DNA of 6,291 nucleotides from Parachlamydiaceae bacterium (GCA_030679615.1 JAUXSJ010000363.1:1-6291); one strand, 5' to 3'; counted from the first letter of the stretch, positions 1-5,967 are shown. Numbers and translations: made by a program. The notes: generated by a model from the sequence alone, not told the origin.

Positions 1-172
1 GATTGAGGAGCGAGTTTACGAGCGACGAAGGAACTGTGGGAATACGATAAAAAAAGGCATAGAGCTCGTCAGAGCGATTCAAAAGCTATTCAGGATCAAT
101 TGCATACGACTTGACAATTACAAATCATTAAATGTAAAGTATTTTTTGTCCTGCCGCTGAAAGCGATCCTGC
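1..172 (+). other. Unrecognised left-edge segment, possible remnant of an element or gene end
   Basis: No gene can be supported here. The first 60 bases are about 45% GC, clearly above the flanking DNA. Two plus-strand frames stay open: one from base 7 to a TGA at 112-114 (containing ELWEYDKKRHRARQSDSK), the other from base 2 to a TGA at 170-172. The minus strand is also open over much of the same stretch. The first frame reads like a protein C-terminus, but an in-frame TGA at 4-6 would cut it off from anything upstream. Three copies of TCCTG follow at about 150-180. Together this suggests a decayed insertion sequence or dispersed repeat, but I do not recognise the family. Confidence 0.2.
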
Positions 173-325
173 TTATCCTGTTATATTTTTAAGTTATGAT
201 AATGTTTTTAGTCAGGTGTGTGTACATTTATTTAACATAAAAAACGGAGAGGCGATGAGAAGCAGAGATAAGATTACCTTTCTGCTTCTCATCGCCTAAT
301 CGTCTTTTCGTTTGATGAATTATTG
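173..325. other. AT-rich intergenic region downstream of lepB
   Basis: Apart from the hairpin at 250-297, described separately, I see no ORF, RNA gene or convincing promoter here. It separates the 3' end of minus-strand lepB from the unrecognised left-edge material. Confidence 0.5.
239..297 (-). terminator. Probable Rho-independent terminator of lepB
   Basis: A perfect 17-bp inverted repeat (arms 250-266 and 281-297, 14-base loop) begins 28 bases past the lepB stop codon. In the minus-strand transcript the stem is followed by CTCCG and then six U residues, the complement of the A run at 239-244. The five-base gap between stem and U run is longer than ideal, so the terminator may be imperfect. 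The arms contain GATGAGAAGCAGA, which loosely resembles the purine-rich arms of the repeat at 4229-4359. It could therefore be a dispersed hairpin repeat that doubles as a terminator. Confidence 0.5.
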
Positions 326-2302
326 CTACAACTTCTTAAAGACTGGTTTATTTCTGTAATATCTATAGATTAGAAACCAGCTTAGTAAAATAAGCGCTAC
401 AACACTCCACACAATTAATCTTGGGATGGTGATAATAGGATAAGGTTTTTGATTCGGAAATCCCCATCTTTCTCCTGGTGGCCAAAGAATAATTGAAGGA
501 CTACCTTCTAAATTATTTTGTGGAACAGGTCCAAAATAACGGCTATCTTTACTCATCGCATGATTGTCACCAAGCATTAAATACATGCCATTTGGTACTT
601 TATAACCAAATGTTTTAATGAAATCCTTGTCTAATGTTCCATCTTCTTTGAGGGGAGGTCCGTAATCTTTAAAAGCTATGTAAGGGTGCTGTTTTGACGA
701 TTTTTTTTCTTTTTCTTGTTCCTTTAAATGAAAATTTTGCAATATTTCATCAGATTTCTCAAAAATCTTTCCTCCCATTGTATATAAATCCCCATCTCGA
801 AAATAAACATATCGACTTGGAAAATACAATTGATTACGTTCAAGAGGGCTAACAAGGTTGTTCATATCAATGCCAACATTGTATAATTTCTGAATGTTTT
901 CAATATTTTTACTTAATAGAGGATTATTTGAAGGAAGTACAGATGTAATGGCTCCCCAATTAACTTGTAATCCTTTTCCATAATAAAATTCGTATGTTCC
1001 ATCCTGTACATTAGCGAATAGAGGTTGATGAGTTCCTTGTATATTCTTTTTTGAAGGTGTTTCTTTACCTAAGAATCGATTTAATAGCGTTGTTAAATCG
1101 GTTAAGAGGTTTGTGTTTTTTGAATGTGATCCATAAGATGACCCATGTTCATTTTCAATCACAAAACGACAAGTATACATATTATTCATCAATGCAAGTA
1201 AGTGTTTTTCTTGCATAGGTATGATCGTTGAAAATCCTCTAATCGAAGCAATTCCTCTTTCATATAACAATGGGGATGGATAAGTTAAACTAGGTGTATG
1301 ACGAAGTTCTAAATATAAAAGCGCATTTTCATCAAATTCATTTGCTTGATAGGATGTTAGTGTTTCAAGTTGCTCTTTATTTAACAAACGTGCCATCGCA
1401 AAATTACGGATACCCCACCAATCACTAAACGTTTGAATACTCGTATGTGGTTCTAATAGAGCTAATGGGTTATCTTTTACCCAATCCTTTCCATTAAACA
1501 CTTCACCTTTAAATCCTTCTCTTGAAAAAAATAATCTGCCTACAGGTTTATTAAAGTGATGATAGGTAAGTTGAACTTTTCCCTCGTTTCGGTATTCCTT
1601 AATCGATTCCCGTCCATCAAAACGATCAAAAGGGATATGTTCAAGTTTTTGAATCCATGGACTATTACGGAGTTCAATTAAATCGTTGCCTTCTATATCA
1701 AATCCAAAAACCTTTCCTCCATAAAAATACAAAGTATCTCCAGGTTTACCCATACAACGTTTCACAAAACGTTTTGTTGAGGGGAAAATTCCCATAAATG
1801 TTGTATCTGTTTCAAGATTTGGAATTCCTTCCCCAGACCAGATGACGATTCCTGTGCGTTGAACTAAATTAGGATCAAAATAAAAATGGTTGTTGAGAAG
1901 AGGGATATTTATTCCGAAAGTTGTTTTTGTTACAGTTAAATGATCTTGTTCTTTAAATGTAGGTCTCATGGAGCCTGTAGGGATTTCCATTAATTCAAAC
2001 CAACTTTGTCTTACAATCACAGCAATTATTAATGCTATAGCAATTGCAAAAACTAACTCGCTACCATATTCAAACATGTTTTTCTTGAAATGATTTTCAC
2101 AAAATTCGTCTGTTTCATGAGCAAGTAAATTTGCTTGTTGTTCATTTTTAGAAAGTACCGCCTGATCCAAATTAGCGAGCAATCCTTCAAATTTTTGCAA
2201 TTGGCTTCCTGAAAGTTTATTTCGCTTTTTTTTATAAAGCTTATAACTTGATTTCAAAATGTGATGTGATTTTTTTAATGAATAATTTTTTGTCTTGCTC
2301 AT
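326..2302 (-). CDS. lepB: Type I signal peptidase, large chlamydial form
   Basis: Membrane serine protease that removes signal peptides from exported preproteins at the outer face of the inner membrane. Residues 1-75 form a basic, helical cytoplasmic extension, followed by a membrane segment at about 81-99. Box B (EIPTGSMRP) holds nucleophile Ser111. Box C is DHLTVTKTTFG at 120-130. Box D (KRFVKRCMGKPGD, 177-189) holds the general base Lys181. Box E (GDNHAMSKDSR) is at 578-588. A second membrane segment lies near 629-648, with a basic cytoplasmic tail. All catalytic parts are present, so the enzyme should be active. About 390 residues separate boxes D and E, against roughly 125 in E. coli LepB; the total of 658 aa suits the ~630-aa chlamydial type. 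The ATG at 2302 is chosen because the next Met is residue 76, which would lose the extension; no clear Shine-Dalgarno sequence precedes it. It is monocistronic in this window. Confidence 0.95.
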   Translation of the reverse strand: MSKTKNYSLKKSHHILKSSYKLYKKKRNKLSGSQLQKFEGLLANLDQAVLSKNEQQANLLAHETDEFCENHFKKNMFEYGSELVFAIAIALIIAVIVRQSWFELMEIPTGSMRPTFKEQDHLTVTKTTFGINIPLLNNHFYFDPNLVQRTGIVIWSGEGIPNLETDTTFMGIFPSTKRFVKRCMGKPGDTLYFYGGKVFGFDIEGNDLIELRNSPWIQKLEHIPFDRFDGRESIKEYRNEGKVQLTYHHFNKPVGRLFFSREGFKGEVFNGKDWVKDNPLALLEPHTSIQTFSDWWGIRNFAMARLLNKEQLETLTSYQANEFDENALLYLELRHTPSLTYPSPLLYERGIASIRGFSTIIPMQEKHLLALMNNMYTCRFVIENEHGSSYGSHSKNTNLLTDLTTLLNRFLGKETPSKKNIQGTHQPLFANVQDGTYEFYYGKGLQVNWGAITSVLPSNNPLLSKNIENIQKLYNVGIDMNNLVSPLERNQLYFPSRYVYFRDGDLYTMGGKIFEKSDEILQNFHLKEQEKEKKSSKQHPYIAFKDYGPPLKEDGTLDKDFIKTFGYKVPNGMYLMLGDNHAMSKDSRYFGPVPQNNLEGSPSIILWPPGERWGFPNQKPYPIITIPRLIVWSVVALILLSWFLIYRYYRNKPVFKKL

Positions 2303-2334
2303 GATTTACTAGGGTTAAATTGAAGATGATAATG

Positions 2335-2343
2335 ATTTTATCA
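2335..2343 (-). promoter_or_regulatory. Candidate extended -10 promoter of lepB
   Basis: The minus strand reads TGATAAAAT, an extended -10 (TGn plus TAAAAT, five of six consensus bases), about 33 bases before the lepB ATG. A start near 2328 would leave a leader of about 26 bases. No good -35 is visible, which extended -10 promoters can tolerate. This is a motif-based inference only. Confidence 0.35.
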
Positions 2344-2413
2344 GAAATTTCTTTTCTCTTAGATAAAAAAAATTTATTATTAACTTCTCTTATGCAAAAT
2401 GAGAAAAAGGTAT

Positions 2414-2432
2414 TCAGACCGTCCCGGTCTGA
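2414..2432. repeat. Left subterminal hairpin of the inverted-repeat element
   Basis: An 8-bp stem, TCAGACCG with CGGTCTGA, around the loop TCC. Its mirror copy lies at 2666-2684 with loop GGA. Subterminal hairpins like this can be recognition sites for transposition proteins, but no such protein is encoded in the window. Confidence 0.7.
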
Positions 2433-2665
2433 TGTTAATATAATCGGCCTTTCTCGGGCGTGTACGCAAATTCGGAATGCCTGTATTCGAGTGCTTTTTG
2501 CGCCAGTTGTAGAGACTTTACTTCCGTTATATTAATTAATATGGCGAAAGTAAAGTCTCTACAACTGGCACAAAAATCATCTCGAATACAGGCATTCCGA
2601 ATTTGCGTACACGCCCTAGCCTAACAATAAGGCATTCAGGTCGTCGTGTCCTGATTACATTAACA

Positions 2666-2684
2666 TCAGACCGGGACGGTCTGA
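2666..2684. repeat. Right subterminal hairpin of the inverted-repeat element
   Basis: The mirror of the left hairpin: the same 8-bp stem, TCAGACCG with CGGTCTGA, around the loop GGA. A degenerate relative at 2629-2655 keeps only a 5-bp stem (TCAGG with CCTGA). Confidence 0.7.
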
Positions 2685-2699
2685 ATACCTTTTTTCTCA

Positions 2700-3031
2700 G
2701 TGATCTCAGTAGTAAATTTTTTGTAAACTTTTTATTTTAAATGACTTAAATTTTTTTTAAACATTACTTAGTTAAAAGTATTCTGAATGTACGCCTAATT
2801 TATTGTTTTTAGTAAAATATTAAAGTTTTTTTGTGGAAAAATTGTACAAATAATCAGAAGTTGATTGGATTGATCTGAAATTTGTCAGATGAAATAATAA
2901 AATTAATTATTCGTGTAAATATTTTTTTTGTTTCTAACTTATTAATTTCTAATTAGTTATAATAATTTTTTTTAAGATACCTAATTAAGTTAGTCTAAAA
3001 CAAAAAGGAAAGTAAAAATAATAAATTTTGT
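2700..3031. other. Very AT-rich gene-free spacer
   Basis: This stretch is dominated by T and A runs and has no ORF with coding character on either strand. No GC-rich hairpin with a T run follows the 252-aa gene that ends at 3032, so its terminator is not evident. I see no RNA gene or repeat here. Upstream regulatory sites for neighbouring genes cannot be excluded. Confidence 0.5.
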
Positions 3032-3790
3032 TTATAACTCCCTTAATTTTAAAGAAGAAATGGGAGGTTTTGGAGAAATTAAATGAGAACCTGAATCGAC
3101 GATGCGAATTTTAGCTTGACCGATGCCGGCAGGTCCAACCCCATTAAATTCTAACCAATAAGGAAAATAAGAAGGGTATTGTTGGTTATCCTGAGGAGTA
3201 TAAATGATGATTTTTTTTTCTGAAAGATTTGTATGATCTTTTGGCCAAGTGGTGTGCCAAGCATCAAATAGTACCCCTTTGATATTTTTTCCTTCTACAA
3301 TTAAAGAAGGTTGCCAAAGTTGACGATTATCTGGTCCAAATTGTGGTCTGAGACCAATAAATTTTCTTGAATGCTCAGGAATTTTATAAAGTTTTAAGTT
3401 AAGAATTTTTGATAAAATATCATCATTTTCAGAAATTTCAAACCAGTAGTTTTTAGTAAAAGAATAAGAAGATAAACGACGACCGGTATGAAGATTGATT
3501 TCATATATCGTCCATTGAGTATGTCCGGGTGCATTGCGTTCAACCCACTGTTTCCAATTTTTTGGCTGCCGATTTTTTGGAAGACAGATTTCCTCAATAG
3601 TTATGGTTTGATCATCTTTGTCATAAATGTGAAAAAGAGTCAGTGTCTTACTGATGAGTGTTACAAGATAATCGCCTTTTTGAGCACGATGTAAGTTTTG
3701 ACGCAAATAGAATTCTTCAGAAAATAAAACCTGAAAAAAACAGAAAAAAAATAAAATAAAATAGCGATATTTCATTTGAGAATGTAACAT
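3032..3790 (-). CDS. Hypothetical exported protein (252 aa)
   Basis: I do not recognise a named family. The N-terminus is a typical Sec signal peptide: basic residues K7 and R9, a phenylalanine-rich core at 10-23, and a likely cleavage site VLFS|EE after residue 24. Cys17 is inside the core without a lipobox, so a lipoprotein is unlikely. The mature part is rich in aromatic residues and predicted strands and has one cysteine (C69). Conspicuous segments that could be family signatures are GPDNRQLWQP (152-161), FDAWHTTWPKD (175-185) and FPYWLEF (209-215). No second membrane segment is seen, so the product is probably periplasmic or outer-membrane-associated and a substrate of a signal peptidase such as the nearby LepB. 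Start choice is uncertain. Met6 (codon 3773-3775) gives a more conventional signal peptide, and neither ATG has a Shine-Dalgarno sequence. The gene diverges from the 98-aa gene and may be restricted to Chlamydiae (inference). Confidence 0.8.
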   Translation of the reverse strand: MLHSQMKYRYFILFFFCFFQVLFSEEFYLRQNLHRAQKGDYLVTLISKTLTLFHIYDKDDQTITIEEICLPKNRQPKNWKQWVERNAPGHTQWTIYEINLHTGRRLSSYSFTKNYWFEISENDDILSKILNLKLYKIPEHSRKFIGLRPQFGPDNRQLWQPSLIVEGKNIKGVLFDAWHTTWPKDHTNLSEKKIIIYTPQDNQQYPSYFPYWLEFNGVGPAGIGQAKIRIVDSGSHLISPKPPISSLKLREL

Positions 3791-3814
3791 TATTTAGTTA
3801 GTATGCATTAGGTA

Positions 3815-3823
3815 TGCTATAAA
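3815..3823 (+). promoter_or_regulatory. Candidate extended -10 promoter of the 98-aa gene
   Basis: TGCTATAAA is an extended -10 (TGn plus TATAAA, five of six consensus bases). It lies about 40 bases before the ATG at 3864 and implies transcription from near 3830. The -35 region (around 3793-3800) matches poorly. Confidence 0.4.
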
Positions 3824-3844
3824 ATTGGTTTTAATTGCAATCAA
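3816..3844 (-). promoter_or_regulatory. Candidate promoter of the 252-aa exported protein gene
   Basis: On the minus strand, TTGATT (-35, complement of 3839-3844) and TATAGC (-10, complement of 3816-3821) are separated by 17 bases. The -10 overlaps the one proposed for the opposite gene. The -10 is only a fair match to consensus. Confidence 0.3.
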
Positions 3845-3851
3845 TAATTCT

Positions 3852-3855
3852 GGAG
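3852..3855 (+). promoter_or_regulatory. Shine-Dalgarno GGAG of the 98-aa gene
   Basis: GGAG followed by an eight-base spacer before the ATG at 3864. It is one of only two well-placed Shine-Dalgarno sites I found in the window, and it supports both the reality of this small gene and its start. Confidence 0.65.
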
Positions 3856-3863
3856 TTTTTTGA

Positions 3864-4160
3864 ATGTTATTTCAAAAATTATCTTTGAGTTTTCTTTTTG
3901 TTTTTTCTTCAGTAAGCTTAATAAGTGAATTGAATGAAGAAAAGCATGTGGATGTAGATCATCAACGTATACGCGTATTAGATCAAGAGTTGAAAGTGAA
4001 TGAACAATTAGAGATGGAAAAATTGGTTCACTCACGTGACTATATGATTGCTAATTGGCCAAAATATTCGCAAGAAATTCAAGAAATACACCAGCTTGAT
4101 TTAGAAGATAAAAAAAAAGAAAAACAAATCGAGCAATTAAAAAGCTCTGATGATGTATAA
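3864..4160 (+). CDS. Small hypothetical exported protein, charged (98 aa)
   Basis: Not recognised. It starts with a probable signal peptide: Lys5, a hydrophobic core at about 6-20 and a possible cleavage site near SLIS|EL after residue 21. If uncleaved, this would be an N-terminal membrane anchor. The mature ~77 residues are highly charged and probably almost all helical, rich in E, K, D and Q, with a lysine-rich stretch at 83-87 (KKKEK) and no cysteine. The composition suggests a coiled-coil or partner-binding protein rather than an enzyme. A well-spaced GGAG and an extended -10 upstream, plus the export signal, argue that this is a real gene. A minus-strand reading across the same DNA has no such support. 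It diverges from the 252-aa exported protein gene, and the two may be co-regulated through overlapping promoters (inference). Confidence 0.7.
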   Translation: MLFQKLSLSFLFVFSSVSLISELNEEKHVDVDHQRIRVLDQELKVNEQLEMEKLVHSRDYMIANWPKYSQEIQEIHQLDLEDKKKEKQIEQLKSSDDV

Positions 4161-4179
4161 ATTCAGAATGAATTTTTTT
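4159..4179 (+). terminator. Weak possible terminator of the 98-aa gene
   Basis: A 7-bp stem (AAATTCA with TGAATTT, loop GAA) overlaps the stop codon and runs into T residues. Only one pair is G-C, so the stem is too weak for a convincing intrinsic terminator. The much longer hairpin at 4229-4359 is the other structure that could stop transcripts here, but it has no T run after it. Confidence 0.2.
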
Positions 4180-4228
4180 ACTTCCACTAAGGATGGTTAA
4201 TTGACGGTTCTATTAAAATGGATGTCAG

Positions 4229-4359
4229 TTCAAACGTAGAGACGGAGAGACAAAAGAAGCGGGGAGAAAAACAATTTATAAATAAAATACCATATTTATT
4301 TTTGATTTTTAAAATGTTTTTCTCCCCGCCTCTTTTGTCTCTCCGTCTCTGCGTTTGAA
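4229..4359. repeat. Long inverted repeat with 45-bp arms
   Basis: Arms 4229-4273 and 4315-4359 pair over 45 bases with two mismatches, around a 41-base AT-only-like loop that can itself pair partly (AAATAAA with TTTATTT). The left arm is almost all purine in places (GAGACGGAGAGACAAAAG). RNA from either strand would form one very stable hairpin. No ORF, T run or target duplication is evident, so it is more likely a dispersed hairpin repeat or minimal MITE than a terminator. It ends where the candidate pncB -35 begins. An apparent minus-strand ORF across it is a by-product of the repeat. Confidence 0.7.
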
Positions 4360-4382
4360 TATCTGTAAAAAACACGTTTAAT
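4355..4382 (+). promoter_or_regulatory. Candidate promoter of the pncB-pncA operon
   Basis: TTGAAT (-35, four of six consensus bases, 4355-4360) and TTTAAT (-10, five of six, 4377-4382) are 16 bases apart. Transcription would start near 4389, leaving a ~100-base leader that contains the two mini-ORFs. The -35 lies within the last bases of the inverted repeat. Confidence 0.4.
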
Positions 4383-4416
4383 CGCAACTTAATTTATTTT
4401 AGTCTTTAAAGTTACT

Positions 4417-4420
4417 GGAG
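4417..4420 (+). promoter_or_regulatory. Shine-Dalgarno GGAG of the first leader mini-ORF
   Basis: GGAG stands eight bases before the ATG at 4429. pncB has no comparable site of its own, so ribosomes may load here and reach pncB through the chained mini-ORFs. Confidence 0.5.
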
Positions 4421-4428
4421 TGATCAGT

Positions 4429-4455
4429 ATGGTAGAAAAATTCATTTTAGCATGA
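4429..4455 (+). CDS. Possible leader mini-ORF 1 upstream of pncB (8 codons)
   Basis: Reads MVEKFILA and stops with TGA. It has a well-placed GGAG and ends in an ATGA overlap with the start of the next mini-ORF. No function for the peptide itself is suggested. Its likely role, if real, is to deliver ribosomes downstream or to act as a regulatory leader. At this length chance is a serious alternative. Confidence 0.3.
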   Translation: MVEKFILA

Positions 4456-4493
4456 CTGAACGTTTAATATCGAACAGTGAGTTTATTTCATGA
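4452..4493 (+). CDS. Possible leader mini-ORF 2 overlapping the pncB start (13 codons)
   Basis: Reads MTERLISNSEFIS. Its ATG overlaps the stop of mini-ORF 1, and its TGA (4491-4493) overlaps the pncB ATG at 4490 as ATGA. It has no Shine-Dalgarno sequence of its own. Such four-base overlaps are typical of coupled termination and re-initiation. The three reading frames differ, so these are not simply an upstream extension of PncB. Confidence 0.3.
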   Translation: MTERLISNSEFIS

Positions 4494-5953
4494 TTTATGA
4501 TCAATCTTTGGCTCTTTTAACAGATTTTTATCAACTGACGATGTCTTATGGGTATTGGAAAGCTGGACTTGATAAGAAAGAATCAGTTTTTCAGCTTTTT
4601 TTTCGACGCACTCCTTTTAATGGCGGATTTACCATTGCAGCAGGTTTGGAGCAAGTTGTACAATTTCTAAATCGCTTTAAATTTGACTCTACAGATTTAG
4701 ACTATATCGCAACATTAAAAAGTGAGGATGGAACTCCTTTTTTCTGTGAAGAATTTCTTAAATATCTTTCTGAATTAACTTTTACATGCGACATAGATGC
4801 AATCCCTGAAGGATCTGTCGTTTTTCCTTATGAGCCATTATTACGTATTCAAGGGCCTTTAATACAGTGTCAGCTTTTAGAAAGTCCTCTTTTAAATTTT
4901 ATTAATTTTCAAACTCTAGTGGCAACTAAAGCCGCGAGAATGTCTTTAGCTTCACAAGGAGAACCGATTTTAGAATTCGGACTTAGAAGAGCGCAAGGAA
5001 TAGATGGTGCTTTAACGGCTAGTCGTGCAGCTTATATAGGCGGTTGTGATTCAACCTCGAATGTATTAGCTGGAAAATTATATCATATTCCTGTGAAAGG
5101 AACGCATTCACATAGTTGGATCATGGTATTTGATGAAGAATTAGAAGCATTTCAAACTTATGCTAAGCATTTACCGAATAATTGTATTTTTTTAGTAGAT
5201 ACATTTGACACTATTGAAGGGGTTAAAAAAGCAATTGAAGTTGGCAAATGGCTAAAACAAGAAGGTAAAAAACTTTTAGGGATTCGTTTAGATTCAGGGG
5301 ATTTAGCTGATCTAAGTATTAAAAGCAGGCAATTGCTTGATGACTCCGGATTTAAAGACGCAGTCATAGTTGCCAGTAATGAATTGGATGAAACAATTAT
5401 TAGTGAATTAAAGCGACAAGGTGCGAAAATCACTGTTTGGGGAGTAGGGACTAATTTAGTGACAGCAAAGGACCAACCGGCTTTAGATGGAGTATACAAG
5501 TTATCTGCAATTAGAGATCCTGGTGAAAAATGGAAGTATAAATTAAAACTTTCTGAACAAATGTTAAAAATTTCTAACCCAGGAATTTTACAAGTAAGGC
5601 GCTATCATAATCAGAAAGAAAATCTACTGGATATGATTTATGATTTGGAAAATCCCATTGAGCAGGATTGTCAAATTGTGGATTTGATAGATTTTACTCG
5701 TATACGTCACATTAAAAATGGATTGTCATATGTCGATTTATTACAGCCTATTTTTAGAAAAGGCAAATGTGTTTATGAATTACCTACATTAGATGAAATA
5801 AGAAAACATAAAGTGAAAGAATTATCTCATTTTAATATAGGAATTAAACGTTTTCTTAATCCACATTTATACGTTGTGGGTATGGAAAAAAATCTTCATC
5901 AAAAGAAAATTGAACTAATCAATCAAATTCGTATACAAACTCAACATTCTTAA
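4490..5953 (+). CDS. pncB: Nicotinate phosphoribosyltransferase
   Basis: Joins nicotinate to PRPP, with ATP hydrolysis, to make nicotinate mononucleotide in cytoplasmic NAD salvage. At 487 aa it is full length for the ~480-490-aa PncB branch common in Gram-positive bacteria. Visible motifs include the N-terminal LLTDFYQLTMSYGYW (9-23), EFGLRRAQG (162-170) followed by DGALTASRAAYIGG, and GTHSHSW (204-210). In that last motif His208 is the expected phosphorylated histidine. The barrel motifs VDTFDT (236-241), GIRLDSGDL (264-272), ASNELD (295-300) and WGVGTNLVT (317-325) form the phosphoribosyl-binding side. No frameshift or missing catalytic motif is seen. An in-frame stop at 4478-4480 rules out a longer start, and the ATG at 4490 precedes the conserved LLTDFYQ. 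There is no strong Shine-Dalgarno sequence, and the start is overlapped by a mini-ORF. It is followed after 14 bases by pncA. Confidence 0.95.
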   Translation: MIYDQSLALLTDFYQLTMSYGYWKAGLDKKESVFQLFFRRTPFNGGFTIAAGLEQVVQFLNRFKFDSTDLDYIATLKSEDGTPFFCEEFLKYLSELTFTCDIDAIPEGSVVFPYEPLLRIQGPLIQCQLLESPLLNFINFQTLVATKAARMSLASQGEPILEFGLRRAQGIDGALTASRAAYIGGCDSTSNVLAGKLYHIPVKGTHSHSWIMVFDEELEAFQTYAKHLPNNCIFLVDTFDTIEGVKKAIEVGKWLKQEGKKLLGIRLDSGDLADLSIKSRQLLDDSGFKDAVIVASNELDETIISELKRQGAKITVWGVGTNLVTAKDQPALDGVYKLSAIRDPGEKWKYKLKLSEQMLKISNPGILQVRRYHNQKENLLDMIYDLENPIEQDCQIVDLIDFTRIRHIKNGLSYVDLLQPIFRKGKCVYELPTLDEIRKHKVKELSHFNIGIKRFLNPHLYVVGMEKNLHQKKIELINQIRIQTQHS

Positions 5954-5967
5954 CTTTTAGTAAAAAA

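Larger units (their letters stand above)
2400..2699. mobile_element. ~300-bp near-palindromic inverted-repeat element (MITE-like)
   Basis: The outer arms 2400-2445 and 2653-2699 match except for one base and one extra T. The inner arms 2456-2491 and 2581-2616 are perfect over 36 bp, and 2503-2523 with 2548-2568 are perfect over 21 bp. The centre is the palindrome ATATTAATTAATAT at 2529-2542. The main asymmetry is about 26 extra bases in the right half, within 2617-2652. The arms are about 46% GC, whereas the 60 bases after the element are about 15% GC. Each end carries its own hairpin of TCAGACCG and CGGTCTGA around three bases (2414-2432 and 2666-2684). No transposase gene and no flanking target duplication are visible. 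The structure fits a non-autonomous element, possibly mobilised in trans. Transcribed, it would fold into one very long hairpin. Short ORFs inside it appear to be by-products of the repeat. Confidence 0.7.

Noticed and set aside
2320..2535. Plus-strand 71-codon ORF upstream of lepB
   Set aside because: Most of it lies in the left arm of the inverted repeat, its start has no ribosome site, and its residues mirror the repeat structure. No coding character was found.
2541..2624. 27-codon ORF starting MAKVKSLQLAQK inside the palindrome
   Set aside because: It sits entirely in the repeat's right half. A matching reading of the left arm on the opposite strand gives VKSLQLAQK as well, because the arms are complementary. 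It is a by-product of the repeat.
2400..2699. CRISPR-like or tandem repeat array
   Set aside because: The repeats are inverted and nested, with no regular direct-repeat and spacer units.
3394..3694. Short ORFs on both strands inside the 252-aa gene
   Set aside because: They overlap a longer frame with a signal peptide and coherent protein composition, and lack ribosome sites.
3841..4035. Minus-strand 64-codon ORF opposite the 98-aa gene
   Set aside because: The plus-strand frame has a well-spaced GGAG, an extended -10 and a signal peptide. The minus-strand frame has none of these.
4187..4387. Minus-strand 66-codon ORF over the 45-bp inverted repeat
   Set aside because: Its sequence is the translation of the repeat arms and the AT-rich loop, with no ribosome site.
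4383..4489. Riboswitch in the pncB leader
   Set aside because: The leader is about 100 bases, very AT-rich, and shows no GC-rich multi-stem structure. The chained mini-ORFs explain it better.
5158..5499. Minus-strand 113-codon ORF inside pncB
   Set aside because: It is antisense to the conserved catalytic core of PncB and is serine/leucine-rich, as expected from an antisense shadow.
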